This document shows, one piece after another, positions 10,641 to 22,564 of a DNA stretch of 64,000 nucleotides. Source of the DNA: Rapana venosa (Eukaryota; Mollusca; Gastropoda; Neogastropoda; Muricidae); assembly GCA_028751875.1 (NCBI GenBank), contig CM054138.1, positions 36,472,773 to 36,536,772 on the forward strand. Direction: 5' to 3'. Each line of letters opens with the position of its first letter. Position 1 is the first letter of the stretch. The notes below the pieces were generated by a model. The model saw nothing but the letters and a program-made list of their open reading frames with translations, did no database searches and had not been told where the DNA came from. The position numbers and the translations under genes are program-made.

Positions 10641-11263
10641 TTGATCTTTCCATCTTCTTCCTGTCAGTGACACTTGCTTAGAACAACTCTCCAAACAGAC
10701 TTGACATGTGTGTGTGTGTGCGCGCGAACCATATGACAATTATCCCATGTAAGGTCTATTGTTTGTATAAAGACCCCCCCCCCCTTCCCGTCACGGCTCA
10801 GATGACGTTCATGTTACGGTCAATTGAGATACTATGACAAGTTTCTGATGTATATGACGTCATTCCATAAACATCATTAAAAGAAACAGCCCCTGAGGAA
10901 GGCATAAGACAAAATATAGGGACACATATTATGCTGGTTGACTACTTTCCCTTCAAGTTTTATATAAAATGCATACATACTCATCTAATCTATCAATTCA
11001 TCTTCTATCTATCTACTATCTATCTATCAAATCTATAACACTTATATATTATTATTATATATGAACTATATACATATCATATATATATATTATAAAAACC
11101 CTCGGAGCTCATAGCCATGAACAACAACAAAAAAGAACTAGTGAAAAGTTTCATAAAGAATGAAAAGACCTAACAGCAAGCACAAATGAAGTACAAAATC
11201 CTTGACGGCAAACATAAAACAACAGATACTTAAGGCCAGTGAACCTGGTGACATGGTTCATAC
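10641..11263. other. CMTR1 intron, AT-rich
   Basis: Probable Penelope 3' UTR to about 10,960, then ATCT/TATA simple repeats (10,975-11,095). No coding sequence. Confidence 0.4.
10880..10925 (+). other. Degenerate hammerhead-like motif downstream of the Penelope fragment
   Basis: CCCCTGAGGAAGGC, then ATAAGAC and AAAATATAGGG resembles the CTGANGA ... GAAA core of the hammerhead ribozymes found in Penelope pseudo-LTRs. The second core box is changed, so activity is unlikely. Position and strand fit the upstream endonuclease. Confidence 0.3.
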
Positions 11264-11376
11264 CTTTGACAGTTTTCTCTAGGTCAATACCCAGAGGGTG
11301 GAAGAAGTTGCCAGAGTGACCTTTAAAGCAAAGCCGTGGCTGATTCCCAGACCCCTTCACTGCCTTCATTTCCAGC
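11264..11376 (-). CDS. CMTR1: CMTR1 exon o: LEMKxVKGSG segment, acceptor embedded in a tandem array
   Basis: Acceptor GAACAG before 11376, donor GTATGA after 11264. Phase 1 base then 37 codons: LEMKAVKGSGNQPRLCFKG then HPLGIDLEKTVK, matching LEMKLIKGSSGTPKLSYTGR of vertebrates. The first 12 coding bases and the preceding acceptor belong to a 38-bp unit repeated about 14 more times upstream in the intron (11377-11935). Use of any upstream copy would give LEMKRVH and then a stop, so only this last copy yields full-length protein. Confidence 0.95.
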
Positions 11377-11935
11377 CTGTTCAACATAATTAATGTACCC
11401 TCTTCATTTCCAGCCTGTTCAACATAATTAATGTACCCTCTTCATTTCCAGCCTGTTTCAACATAATTAAATGTACCCTCTCATTTCCAGCTTTACAACA
11501 TAAATAAAGTACCCTCTATCATTCCATAGCCTGTTCAACATAATTAATGTACCCCTTCATTCCGAGCCTGTTCAACATAATTAATGTACCCTCTTCATTT
11601 CCAGTCTGCTCAACATAATTAATGTACCCTCTTCATTTCCAGCCTGTTCAACATAATTAATGTACCCTCTTCATTTCCAGCCTGTTCAACATAATTAATG
11701 TACTGTCTTTATATCCAGTCTGCTCAACATAATTAATGTACTGTCTTCATTTCCAGCCTGTTCAACATAATTAATGTACCCTCTTCATTTTCAGCCTGTT
11801 CAACATAATTAATGTACCCTCTTCATTTCCAGCCTGTTCAACATAATTAATGTACCCTCTTCATTTTCAGCCTGTTCAACATAATTAATGTACCCTCTTC
11901 ATTTCCAGCCTGTTCAACATAACTGATGTGACCAT
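11377..11935 (-). repeat. 38-bp tandem array that duplicates a CMTR1 3' splice site
   Basis: About 14-15 units of 38 bp, well conserved except for units near 11,460-11,560. Read on the gene strand each unit is CTGGAAATGAAG (the first coding bases of exon o), AGGGTACATTAATTATG, TTGAACAG and G. Every unit therefore contains an acceptor-like AG plus exon start. Each also has an in-frame TAA seven codons after the acceptor, in the phase set by exon n. Confidence 0.92.
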
Positions 11936-12728
11936 AAAAACAACAGACACCACAATACCCTGACAATTGAACAGCAGGAGATGACAAGAAATCACAGAAA
12001 TGAGTTCTTCTATAAAGCTTTATGTGTTGGAATAACACATTTTATATATTTTTTACATGAGAGACATACTGTTTAAAAACAAAATTGACAGACATACTGT
12101 TAACATCGTGGAACTTTTGCTATCTCACTGGAGTCACTGTCAAGTTTACATGACAGCTATTTTGTGTCACACACTCCCAGTCATCATTTATAAATTCAGC
12201 ATACATAATAAAATTGATAAAACCACATACATATCATCTTTCAATTTAAAGGTTTATTCCGAGTACTCTTTTCGCCCACCATGAAGGTAGCCCCATTCCA
12301 ACATCGGGGATGTATGCTAGATATGTTAATGTTTCCGTAACCCATGAATTGCAGGATCTTTAATCTTTATTTGATCCTCTGTATGTGTATATACTGGAAG
12401 GGTATTTAGGCATTGGCAGGTCCAGTGTTGATTCTAGGATTTCAAAAATAGGGGCCCAAGGGCCCCCTAAAATGAAAAAAAGGGGGCATTGCCCCCCCCC
12501 CCCCCCCCCCCCCATTCATAAAAAAGGGGACAAGTAGTATTTGCTTACAGTACTCTAAGTTTCTGCTATTTTTCAAGGATGAGAAACAAAGCAAACAGGC
12601 AGATACTATGGTTTAAATATTCACCTTAAGTGTTGCAGTTAATCTGTAGTAAGCACTCATGACAGAGAGGGAAGGGAGAGTCAGAGAGTGGGAGTGGAGG
12701 GGAGAGAGGGGGAGAGAGGAGAAAGAGG
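11936..12728. other. CMTR1 intron n-o, proximal
   Basis: Contains a SINE-1b 3' end at about 12250-12335 (minus), a G/C quasi-palindrome at 12440-12515 (GGGCCCAAGGGCCCCC, then a 27-C run) and GA-rich sequence from 12660. No coding sequence. Confidence 0.5.
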
Positions 12729-12742
12729 GAGGATGAGAGAGA

Positions 12743-13396
12743 AATTGAAAATTGAAAACGAAGTTTATTCAGTATAGGCCACAGCCCCTTCTGAATGGGG
12801 GTACAGATAAACATCACACAAATAACACAAAAACATAATCATCGCAAAATATTACATTAAATAATTTTACAAACATCACTTCCTATTCACTATAAAGAAA
12901 CTATAGATGGATCAAGTTTAGTCATTCCTAACACTCCAAACGTCTTCTGAAAACTTTATACAGGTATATGCACAAATTCTTGAGTAAATCTTCAATTTGA
13001 CTTGACATAAGCAAAACTGCTCGAAATAGACATGGATTCGAATAAAATTTAGACGGAATGTATCTTTGCCTGAGATCAAAAATAGCTGGACAGCAGAGCA
13101 AAATATGAACTTCGTCTTCATTATCACTTTTACACAATGGACATATCAAATTGTTATCTTTATTCTTTTTATAACGGTTAGAATGTAGTGCCATATCTGT
13201 AATGCCAAATCTAAACATCGTTAAATAACGCTTTACATGTCTATTAATATCCAGTGACAAATAGAGTTCACACTTTGTAGATGTTTTAAATGATCTATAT
13301 AATGAAAATCTTTCACTTTGATGGACGTGACTATCCCAGCTTTGCCATCTACAATCAATAAGTCTTTGACGAAATTCACGTAAAAAGCCCTTAACA
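12743..13396 (-). mobile_element. 5'-truncated LINE, C-terminal domain, with 14-bp TSD
   Basis: Flanked by GAGGATGAGAGAGA at 12729-12742 and 13397-13410. Minus-strand frame runs VKGFLREFRQRLIDCRW ... SLDINRHVKRYLTMFRFG then CPLCKSDNEDEVHILLCCP, the Cys/His knuckle at the end of LINE ORF2 proteins, and stops at about 12930. The 3' end has AATAAA-like sequence and a short TTTTCAA-type tail. The open frame of about 160 codons suggests a fairly recent insertion. Clade not assigned. Confidence 0.8.
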
Positions 13397-13410
13397 GAGG
13401 ATGAGAGAGA

Positions 13411-13430
13411 GAGAGTGAGAAAGGGAGGGG

Positions 13431-13465
<35 letters not shown>

Positions 13466-13576
13466 CAAAGTCAACTTTGTATTTTCAGATAGATCTAGAA
13501 GAGAAGAGAAGAGAGGTAAAAGCCAATATCAAAATATCAAAGTTTTTTTTTACTCTCCCCTACATGGTACAATGAG

Positions 13577-13645
<69 letters not shown>

Positions 13646-14230
13646 CGAGATTGAGATCAAAGTAAAATTTATATTTCTACATTCAGTTGGGGGAGGGGGA
13701 AGAGGAGGAAAGGTAAAAGCCAATTATCAAAGTACCACCCCCCCCCCCCCCCCCCCCCCAACACACTGAGAGAGAGAGGCCACATATATATTTCCACATT
13801 CAGAGAGAAAGATCTAGGTCTAGATCTACATGATAAGTTAAAGCCAGTGTCAAAGTCTTGTTTTTGAGAGAGAAAGAGAGAGAGAGCGACTCAGAGAGAG
13901 AGACAGAGAGAGAGAGAGACAGAGAGAGAAAGAGAGATCAAATTGTATTTCCACATGCAGAGAGATAGATCTAGATCTACATGATAGTTAAACTAAAGTC
14001 AATATCTAAAGTCTTGTTTCCACCCCAGCCCCATGATGGTACATTGTGTGTGTGTGAGAGAGAGGGAGGGGGTGTCAAAGTTCTATTTCCACATTCAGAG
14101 AGACAGATCTAGATTAAGACAATCAGTTAAAGTCAATGTCAAAGTCTTTTTGTACATTCAGAGAGAGAGTCTCCTAACTCATGGAAGTCTTTCTGTGATT
14201 AGCAGTGTTTTTCGTGTTTTTGCGTGACGC
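13411..14230. repeat. GA-rich simple-sequence tract with G and C runs
   Basis: (GA)n before a G-run at about 13432-13463, (GA)n at 13572-13640, C-run at 13737-13759, and repeated blocks CATTCAGAGAGA...AGATCTAGAT...GTCAAAGTC spaced irregularly up to 14,180, which look like a degenerate higher-order repeat. Confidence 0.7.
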
Positions 14231-14287
14231 TCAAAGCGTTGTTCTGTAATTAGGGCATCCTCCTTTAGTGAAGGCATTGCTCTTTCC

Positions 14288-14797
14288 ATGTTTGATACAC
14301 AGGGGATCTATCTTACTGCATGCCATGATCACTGTTCTCAAGCCTGGGCTACTTGTCTGGCCAGATCTGTCTGCTCCATAATAGCAGGAACCTGCTGTTA
14401 CACAGCGCCTGCAATCTCCTCATCGATCTCTGTCCCAATCACATCACTTGTTTCTGGAGTACAAGGCTTCTTGGATTATGACGTAAACAAAGAGGACAAC
14501 GGAGCAGAACTTTATTATGAAGATGGCTTGTAGGCGCGCATCAGTAAATCTTGCCCCCCTGGGGTAGCCTACCAACTTAAGGACAAACTACGTACGGCCT
14601 CTGTGCTTGGTCAAAAGTGAGGCGCTTAGCCAAGCAGAAGCATCAACGGAGAACTTTGGCAGAAGTAGGTCTTAATTTTAGAGATGATACAAACGGCAGT
14701 TGCAATGCCGCACTGTTGGTTCAAAAACGCGCTGTCCAGGATTTCTTTGCATCCGTTGGGGCACACTGCCTGCATCATTTTGCGGCAATTATGAAAT
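14288..14797 (+). other. Unrecognised open stretch
   Basis: Two adjoining frames (14288-14533 and 14617-14799) lie in an intron without obvious repeats. The peptide ends AALLVQKRAVQDFFASVG. I cannot assign it to a family; it may be decayed transposon coding sequence. Composition is less AT-rich than its flanks. Confidence 0.25.
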
Positions 14798-14833
14798 AAA
14801 TGCAGGAATCCCACAAGAGTGCGCCCTAGAATC

Positions 14834-15976
14834 AACACTGAGGTCTACACTTGGAAGTGACCTGCCCCTTTGATTTACTATTAACCCCCCCCCCCCACCA
14901 CAACAACCTGAAATGTGCAGTAGCTAGATCTACAGCATATATATCTTGTGACATCAAGACTGCCATAGCTCTAGCAACAGCACAACTCCAATGAGTTAAC
15001 TATACTCTGACAAAATATTTGGAAAGAAAAAAACCCTGTTTTTCTGGATACCTCATCAAAACACAGGTAATGCTACTCAATGCAGCACACACTTTATTTA
15101 TTAAAAAGCTGAATTAAGCAAGCTGAAAATGGCCAAATCAACACAAGGCAAAAAACTGTATAAAACAACACTATGAGGAAATGAAATGACTGCGATATAC
15201 TCTATGTAGAGTTAATATCCCCACACAGGCATCTAGAGTACTTGGGAATTTTAGAACAATGTGCATACATACTTATTTTAGCTTTGTGTCCAATGCATGT
15301 ATATATACATGTATATGCATGTTGTGCAAAGTGGGAGTTTGGGTGTTGTTTTTCTTTATTGGGTTTGGTTTTTGCTCTGCGTGTTGAGTCAGTTACAATG
15401 TGTACATGAGACAGAGAACAGACTAGCTCCTATATAAAAGTATGTATGTACAAACCAGCACGTCCATTTTAACTTCTAAAATTCATGGAAGAAACACAGA
15501 TACTCCAGTCAATATTTTATTCAGGGAGGTTTAAACAAAAACTATTTAATTGCAGAAGCTTCTTTTTAAATATGATTATTGTACAAATTTGTTGTGACTG
15601 AATACCTTTGATACACATGGTATACTCCTCTTTAAAGTCCTCTCAGAAATAATTGAAACCTTTTCTATGATTCATATTCATAAACTGAAAACTTCATACT
15701 CTTATTCTCTACCAATAATTATAATCTTTGATTAAAAAATCAGTAAATAACCAGTAATGTAATACTCTTGTGGAATACCTACAACAGATCAATAGAGACA
15801 ACAGGCAGCAGACAGACGGATACACATAAAAGCACAATGCAATTTACACACAATGGAGTATAATGACATTTCCAGGGGTACACTGCCAAGGACTACTTCT
15901 ACATCATAAAAAGAAAATTAAGCTACATTCTTACTTGATAACAGCCACAACACTAACTCAACCAAAAATCTCCTAC
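14834..15976. other. CMTR1 intron, nothing recognised
   Basis: AT-rich, a C-run at 14886-14897, no repeat family seen. Confidence 0.45.
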
Positions 15977-16093
15977 TTGTCAAAGATGTGTGTGGCATTC
16001 TCCAGACGGAAGACATCTGGCATGACAAGACGAGCCAGGTCAGAGCGTGATTCCTTGTGAACTGCCTTCACAAACTTCTGTATGAAGTCCTGC
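15977..16093 (-). CDS. CMTR1: CMTR1 exon n: FVKAV helix and VxRLE strand
   Basis: Acceptor CTCCTCAG before 16093, donor GTAGGA after 15977. Starts with the third base of an Arg codon, then QDFIQKFVKAVHKESRSD and MPDVFRLENATHIFD, ending with two bases (AA). It matches EKFVKAVSKPSR ... VYRLEEM of vertebrates. Confidence 0.94.
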
Positions 16094-16737
16094 CTGAGGA
16101 GACACAATCAGTTAGCCCTAAACACTGCAGTAGATGAGGATGGTGATGATGATGATGATGAGGATGGTGATGATGAGGAGATAGAGGAGGATAACAAGGA
16201 TGAGAATGACAATATTAGCTGACCACTGCAACTGAAACTGTTAATATTATCAAATTTATCAAGAAAGTCTTTACAGGTTTATACGTATGCCATGACGCAG
16301 AGCTCTGAAAGCATTTTTCTTAGAGCAGAAAGAGTTTTTCCTTTTAAATCTAATTTTTCAGAACGTTCCTGCAGAGAAGAAATCAGTGTATTGGATTCTG
16401 ACAGTACATTCACACCCTAAGTTTTTATAAAAACTGATATTTAGCTCATGTGATATGCTTCAAGAAGGAGCAAACACATACACACACCTAAACACACATA
16501 TCTACTGTCACATTTTTATTCACGCACACACGCATGCATGCACGCACGCACGCACGCACACACACAACAACTCAGAAACAGAGCTCCTGCCTGGCTTTTC
16601 CTTTTTACATAATTTTAAAATTTCATTGAAAAAAATAATTTGAAGAGAGAGAGAGAGGGCAATTTTCAAGACCACAAAATGTGATTTTACAGCTGCAAAA
16701 CAAAAGACTTGGTATGAGACAGGTGCCAATAATTTAC
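16094..16737. other. CMTR1 intron m-n
   Basis: GAT/GAG trinucleotide-rich tract at 16132-16212 and CA/CGCA repeat at 16480-16565. No gene. Confidence 0.5.
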
Positions 16738-16829
16738 CTTTCTCTGAAGTGTTTCTGTCGAACATCTTTGCCACAGAGAAACAGGGCATCCATCACATGC
16801 ACTGTCATCATCCGCCTCTGACCTTTGCC
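16738..16829 (-). CDS. CMTR1: CMTR1 exon m: guanylyltransferase-like domain
   Basis: Acceptor CTAAAAG before 16829, donor GTAAAT after 16738. Thirty codons plus two bases: GKGQRRMMTVHVMDALFLCG then KDVRQKHFRE(R), matching the vertebrate H-x-x-D-x-L-x-L-x-G-x-D-V-R segment. The acceptor has a purine-rich approach (AAAAG), weaker than its neighbours. Confidence 0.94.
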
Positions 16830-17319
16830 CTTTTAGACATGCATTTGTGCACACACACAGAGATTTTACAGACAATCAAAAAATAATAAAGATTATATGT
16901 ATGTATCTAAAGATGAACGATTTTGTTAAAAAAAACCATTCAAACCATTAAGACTGGTCATAAAAAGCACCTGAAACTCTTGCACAGTTACATTTCCAAG
17001 TCTGCAGACAAGACAGACACAGACAGAGTTCCTGCACCTAGTGTTGATGTTCCTATAACTACAACGAAAAGAAAAAAACACACAAGCTGGTTGGTAAACA
17101 GATAAATAAATAAATAGATCAGTAGGTACATAAATTAACAAATATATACATTTACTTGGAAAAAGAAGGTGAGTTAAGAAGTTTTATAAAGGAGGTAAGT
17201 TACATGAAGAAAAAAAGAAATGGGCATTTTTAGTGGCTCTACTTATGCTCTGCACAAACAGTATACTTTTAAGCAGTAACTGTATCATTCTTCATGATAA
17301 AAACACGTCACTTGTGTAC

Positions 17320-17445
17320 CTCTCCTTTCAGCTCTGTGACAAACTCCACTTCCAGCAATGTCTGTGTGGGCAGTTCCACCCGTATGGTCTCAGGCTTCCG
17401 CCACCTGCTCTTTGTTTGGCCATCCCAGTAGAACGTCTGGGATTT
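17320..17445 (-). CDS. CMTR1: CMTR1 exon l: guanylyltransferase-like domain core
   Basis: Acceptor ATCACAG before 17445, donor GTACAC after 17320; 42 codons in phase 0: KSQTFYWDGQTKSRW, then LPTQTLLEVEFVTELKGE. This matches KSQIYTWDG ... LP-x-x-T-L-L-x-V-E of vertebrate CMTR1. The large intron upstream (17446-23640) carries the L2-type LINE. Confidence 0.95.
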
Positions 17446-17949
17446 CTGTGATTACAGTACATTTAGTACAACACAATCAAACAAACAAAACACTCTTTTA
17501 TCTGCAACAACAAATCATACAGCTCTCATACAGTGAGTGATTGGCCTTTGTGCCGGATGGCAGCAGGGTGTGTCTCTCTGTGTTTGAGTGATGTTTTTGT
17601 GCTTTTTTCTCCGTTCAGCAAAACAAATTTTATATCTACGTGTTTGTGATTTCACCGTGCATTGACTGGTCAGATTGGTTTTCCTTAATATCATTTACAT
17701 TTCAAATTACTTTAATTTATAATTTTCATTTTCTGATAAATTGTTGAAGATTCAAATGACTGTATGATTTGTGTTCAACTGACATTGCTGGTCCTTGTGA
17801 CCCATTTTACTGTAACCCTGCTGCCCTGTGAAAAATTGCACGTGAAACACTAACAAAGATCTTCCCCACCACAACTACCCAGTGTTCCTCCTTCCACCGA
17901 TATGACACTAACTGCCGAAGACATGAGAGCTTTGCTCTCACATGGGTTT

Positions 17950-20900
17950 TACAATATACCGTTCAGACTATAAACAACACATTTCAACCTTAGGAATCAA
18001 CCGCTGCAAAACTAGATGAGGTACCCGTGCCGGCAGACATCATCGCCTGTGGCCCCCTACATCCGTCTCCATCCTCATTTCTGACGTCACTACCGCTACC
18101 ACCGTAACCAAGGACAACACTGCTTCACTTCCCTCTGATTCACCTGCTTCTTCCCGTGTTTATAACTTTGATAAAACGTGTTCTGATAATGTGTATCATG
18201 GTGTGTATGAAACTGTAAACCCCCGAACTTCCCCAGTTCTTTCACCAGCTTCTACACCTGACTCTCAATCCAAACTTTTGTCTGCTCTTCCACTCTCCAC
18301 ATCTTTACCATTGCCTTCATCCTCTTCCACTGACAGTTATCCTAATTCACCACAGTTATCATCAACCTCCCTGCCTCCTTCTAACATCCTTCACAAGTGT
18401 TTGTTCAACGTGCACTCTGTCTGCCCAGAAGGGAAAGCTGATCTCATTTCTGATTTCATCTCTGAAAAGAACATTGATCTAACATTTATTACAGAAACCT
18501 GGTTAAAACCACACGGTCATGAACCGAAAATAAAACAACTGACACCACCTGGTTATAAAACTCTTTCTCTTCCCAGACTCTCCCGTGGAGGTGGCATTTC
18601 CATCGTTTATAAAGATACACTCAAACCTACTCTTTCTTTCTGTCACTCCCTTCCTTTCTCACCTGAGTCTTTCAAAGTATGTGAACTCAACTTCAACACA
18701 CCTGGCCACTCTATTACTTTCTGCTGTCTTTACCGTCCACCTCCAAGCCGTAAGAATATTCTGACATCTTCCATTTTCCATCAAGAGTTTCAGTCACTCC
18801 TGGATCACTTCAGCCTCTCTCCCAGAAAGCTCATCATTCTCGGTGACTTTAACTTCCATTTTGATAACCAGTCTTCTTCTGATGTCAAACGTCTTTCTCT
18901 TTCTTTGTCGAACCACTCTCTTTCTCAGCTGGTAAACGAAGCAACACACAGATCAGGACATATTTTAGACTGGCTAATTACTGATGTTTCCCAAGATCTG
19001 ATCACATCTATATCTATCACTGATGAACTACTTTCTGATCATTCCGCTGTTCTTTTTTCTCTAAACATTGCAAAGCCTATCAGAAAGAAAAAGTATGTCA
19101 CCCGTCGTAACCTCAAGGCCATAGATATTCAAACTTTCTCTTCACAAGCTGCTGAACGCCTATCACAAACAATGATGTTCTCAGCCAACTGCTTGATGAG
19201 CATGCACCTCCCACTGACCGTCTCCTGCCTGATAGGCCATGTGCGCCATGGTACACCCATGACATCCTGGTCACAAAGCGCAAACGCAGGCAACTAGAGT
19301 GGCAGTGGCGAAAATCAAAAACGGAAATTAATAAGCAACTCTTTCGAAAACAAGTAAACAAAGTCAAATCTTTAATTCTTTCAGAAAAAAACAAAGTATT
19401 ACTCTTCTCAAGTTCTCAATGCCACGTCTATGAAATCTCTCTTTTCCCTCACATCTACTCTTCTTGGATCTGTGAAGGCAAGCCCTCTGCCTTCCATCCA
19501 CAACCACTCTGAACTCCCTTCTATATTTTCTGCATTCTTTTCTGAAAAAGTCTATAACATTCGCTCCAAACTGGATCAGACTCCTCCTTCCAGCCTGCAC
19601 TATCCTGATCCCCAATTCCTCTAGCACTCCCTCCTTTTCTTTCATCCGACAAGTGAGAAAGAAATCATGAACAATTCTGAAAGAAATGACTAATAAAATC
19701 ATGTGATCTTGATCCCATACCTGCTTCTCTTTTCACAACAGTGGCCTACCCACAACTCATACCTGCTATCACGAAAAATATAAACTCATCTCTTGTTTCA
19801 GGAAATGTTCCATCAGCCTCAAAACTGCTATAAGTCACACCTCTACTCAAAAAGCATGACCCGACACTAAACATTCTAAAGAATTACAGACCTGCTGTCC
19901 ATCTACCTTTATTTCTAAATCCTTGAAAAAGAGTCCAAACAGCTCAACAACCACCTTCTCTCCACAATCTTCTTCCTGAGTTTCAGTCTGCCTATCGCGT
20001 CAACCACAGCATTGAAACCACCCTAGTACACCACTTTAAACACACATCTACTCGAAAATCCTCCCTTCTCCCTACTCGACTTTATCAGCAGCCTTCGATA
20101 CATAGAAAACCCCTCAATCTCCTCTCCCGTTCTTCAAAAAACGTTCGTATTACGCACAGCCCTCACCATGTTTAATTCATACCTTACTGACCGACATTCC
20201 AGACAGTTGCAGTAAACAAGATCAATCAATACCTGCCACAACTGCATGCGGAGTCCCTTAGGGAAATCAGTTCTAGGCCCTGTTCTTTTCACTCTTTACA
20301 CTGCCCCACTGTCACATATAATAAACCATCATCAAATCAACCATCAATTTTACACAGATGACCTCAGATTCAAAGCAGTGTGTTACTCCTGAAAATCCTC
20401 CCTTCTCCTCCTGACAAATATGGCCCGCTGCTTTGAAGAAATTCAAAACTGGATGACAAAGAACAAATTACAGCTAAATGCAGATAAAACTGAAGCCATG
20501 CTCATAGGGACCAAACACAAACTCTCTTCCATTACAACAGCTTCAATAGAACTCGGCAATACATCAGTCCCTCTATCCACTGCTGTGAAGTATCAAGGTG
20601 ACGTTATCTGACAACCCACTCTCTATGCAAAAATTCATCTCCCAGACCTGTCAGTCATGCTACTATCAATTACGGTGTATTAGTGCAATTCCAAAGTACC
20701 TGTCCACAGATGCAACAGCCAAACTTGTCACTTCTCTCATTCTTTCACGTCTGGACTATTGCAATTCTCTTTTGTCTGGTCTGCCAGCATCATCTAATCC
20801 ACTCCCTTCAACATAAACAAACACTCGCAGGCTCTGACTAGTTCTACAGAAAACAAAACCTGAACACATTACCCCTCTCTTGCATCTCTCCACTGCTGCC

Positions 20901-21470
20901 TATGCCAAAGAAATTATAGATCAGTACCCACTGTAACAATGTCTCCACAAAACTGCACCCTCCTACCTCTGTGACTGCTTAGACCTGTACACTCTTCATG
21001 GTCCCTCCGCTCTACTGCAGATACCTTGTGCTTTGAATACCCTAGATTCACAAACCACATCACACTGTGGCCACCGCTCTTTCTCTATTACTGGGCCCAT
21101 CGACCTGAATAGCTCCCTCTGTTCCCTTCGTCGCAGAAACCTAGTATGACACTTTGAAATCCAGCCTAAGACATATTATTCAACCTAGATTTCCTCCACT
21201 CCTGTTTCATATCAGAGCTATCCCACCTTCACTAACCCATGTCCTATTCACCTGCTAAAGAACACCTTGAGTGTAGTGTGGCTTTTGAAAACCATGATAT
21301 TTAACATTTTATTTCATAGATTTTTGTAAATATCTGTTTGTTTAAACTATTGATTATTTATCATTAATTGCATGACTGTGTAAGATTAGGTTGAATGCAT
21401 TCGCTTTGATTTGTCTTTGCAAGATATAGCGCTATATAAGTTCCATTTATTATTATTCTTATTATTTTCT
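17950..21470 (+). mobile_element. Decayed L2-type LINE (endonuclease, RT remnants, ATT tail)
   Basis: Long plus-strand frame 18191-19297 carries an APE endonuclease: FNVHSVCPEGKADLISDFIS, TETWL, GGGISIVYKD, CCLYRPP, IILGDFNFHFD and SDHSAVLFSLN. Beyond 19,300 the RT is broken by many indels but readable: KNYRPAVHLP, then EFQSAYRVNHSIETTL, QLNADKTEAMLIGTKH and LILSRLDYCNSLLSGLP, all L2-clade hallmarks. It ends GCAAGATATAGCGCTATATA, AGTTCCATTTATTATT. It is sense-reversed relative to CMTR1 and sits in the intron between exons k and l. The 5' boundary is uncertain. Confidence 0.85.
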
Positions 21471-21677
21471 AAAAAAACAATAATTTCAGAAACAAAGCAA
21501 CAAAACAATTTATTATCAGCAATAACAAAAATACCTAATTTCTAAAACTGTAGTTCAGGGTCTCAATTAAAAGTGATTTCTGATGATTTCGTTCACTAAC
21601 ATTCTTGTTCATCATTAGTACAGGTAACACACAAGAGCGCATGTGCACAAATAAGTATGGGTACACTCACTCACTCC

Positions 21678-21900
21678 TTCGGATGAGACTATAAACTGAG
21701 GCCCCATGTGTGAACGCACGCAGGACATCTTGTGCACACGTTAAATCCTGTTCCGCTTTTCGTAAGAGTAGGCCATTGTGTGCGGTGGGAACAGATGACA
21801 GAATTCACAAAACCGCATACACACGTGGACTGGATGTAAAAAAGCACATAAGTGATTATTCCATTATCCTCGATATAAAAGAATAAAATAAAATAAATAA
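21678..21900 (+). mobile_element. SINE-1 core copy, plus strand
   Basis: CTTCGGATGAGACTATAAAC at 21678, then the GTGTGAACGCACGCAGGACA block, ending near ATTATCCTCGATATAAAA and A-rich/CA repeats. tRNA head missing. Confidence 0.75.
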
Positions 21901-22099
21901 AAACACACACACACACACAAGCACGCTACAATATTACTCAATAAAGTTTACAATGGAAAATAGATTTAGTGAGAAATTTGGTAAAGGGGGGTGGGGGTGG
22001 GGGGATCCTTTACTGCCAAATCAAAGTGTGTATCTATAAAATATGCAAAGGGCACAATGGAAAGCGGGATGAATCTTGTCAGACATGTGTGTTAGGGGT

Positions 22100-22121
22100 A
22101 TGGTGGGTGTGTGTGTGTGTG

Positions 22122-22163
<42 letters not shown>

Positions 22164-22198
22164 TGTATTGTGTGTGTATAGTGTGTGTTGAGTGTGAG

Positions 22199-22244
<46 letters not shown>

Positions 22245-22245
22245 T
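22100..22245 (+). repeat. Compound (TG)n microsatellite
   Basis: Nearly pure TG with interspersed GTGTTG and GTATAG interruptions over about 145 bp. Confidence 0.9.
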
Positions 22246-22564
22246 GGTGAAGTCAAGTCAAATTTTTATATTTCTAGATGGTACATTGAATAAGCAATGC
22301 ATTTGCTTTTTTACATTTTGTGTGTTGTGTGCGAACGCGCGCATGTGCGTGCATGCGTGTGTGTGTATGTGTGCACAAATGTCAAGTTTCATGTGTGCTG
22401 GGGATATATTGCTTTTTGAAGGGGGATCAGCATCAGAGTGCACCAATAACTATGCACCTACCATGCAGTTTCATTGCAAAACAAATGAAGTATGCTTACA
22501 CATAAATATTATGAAAAAAATCATTCACATATTTCTTTATGGTAGTAACTGTTAGATTTGTGTG

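Noticed and set aside
11377..11935. CRISPR array
   Set aside because: Repeat units are directly tandem with no unique spacers, the genome is eukaryotic, and the unit equals an exon-intron junction.
13572..13769. Arg/Glu-repeat protein ORF
   Set aside because: Translation of a (GA)n microsatellite; the same applies to the ORFs at 59,269-59,643.
16130..16212. Acidic coding exon from GAT/GAG repeats
   Set aside because: Trinucleotide-rich intronic tract between two well-defined CMTR1 exons; inserting it would break the phase.
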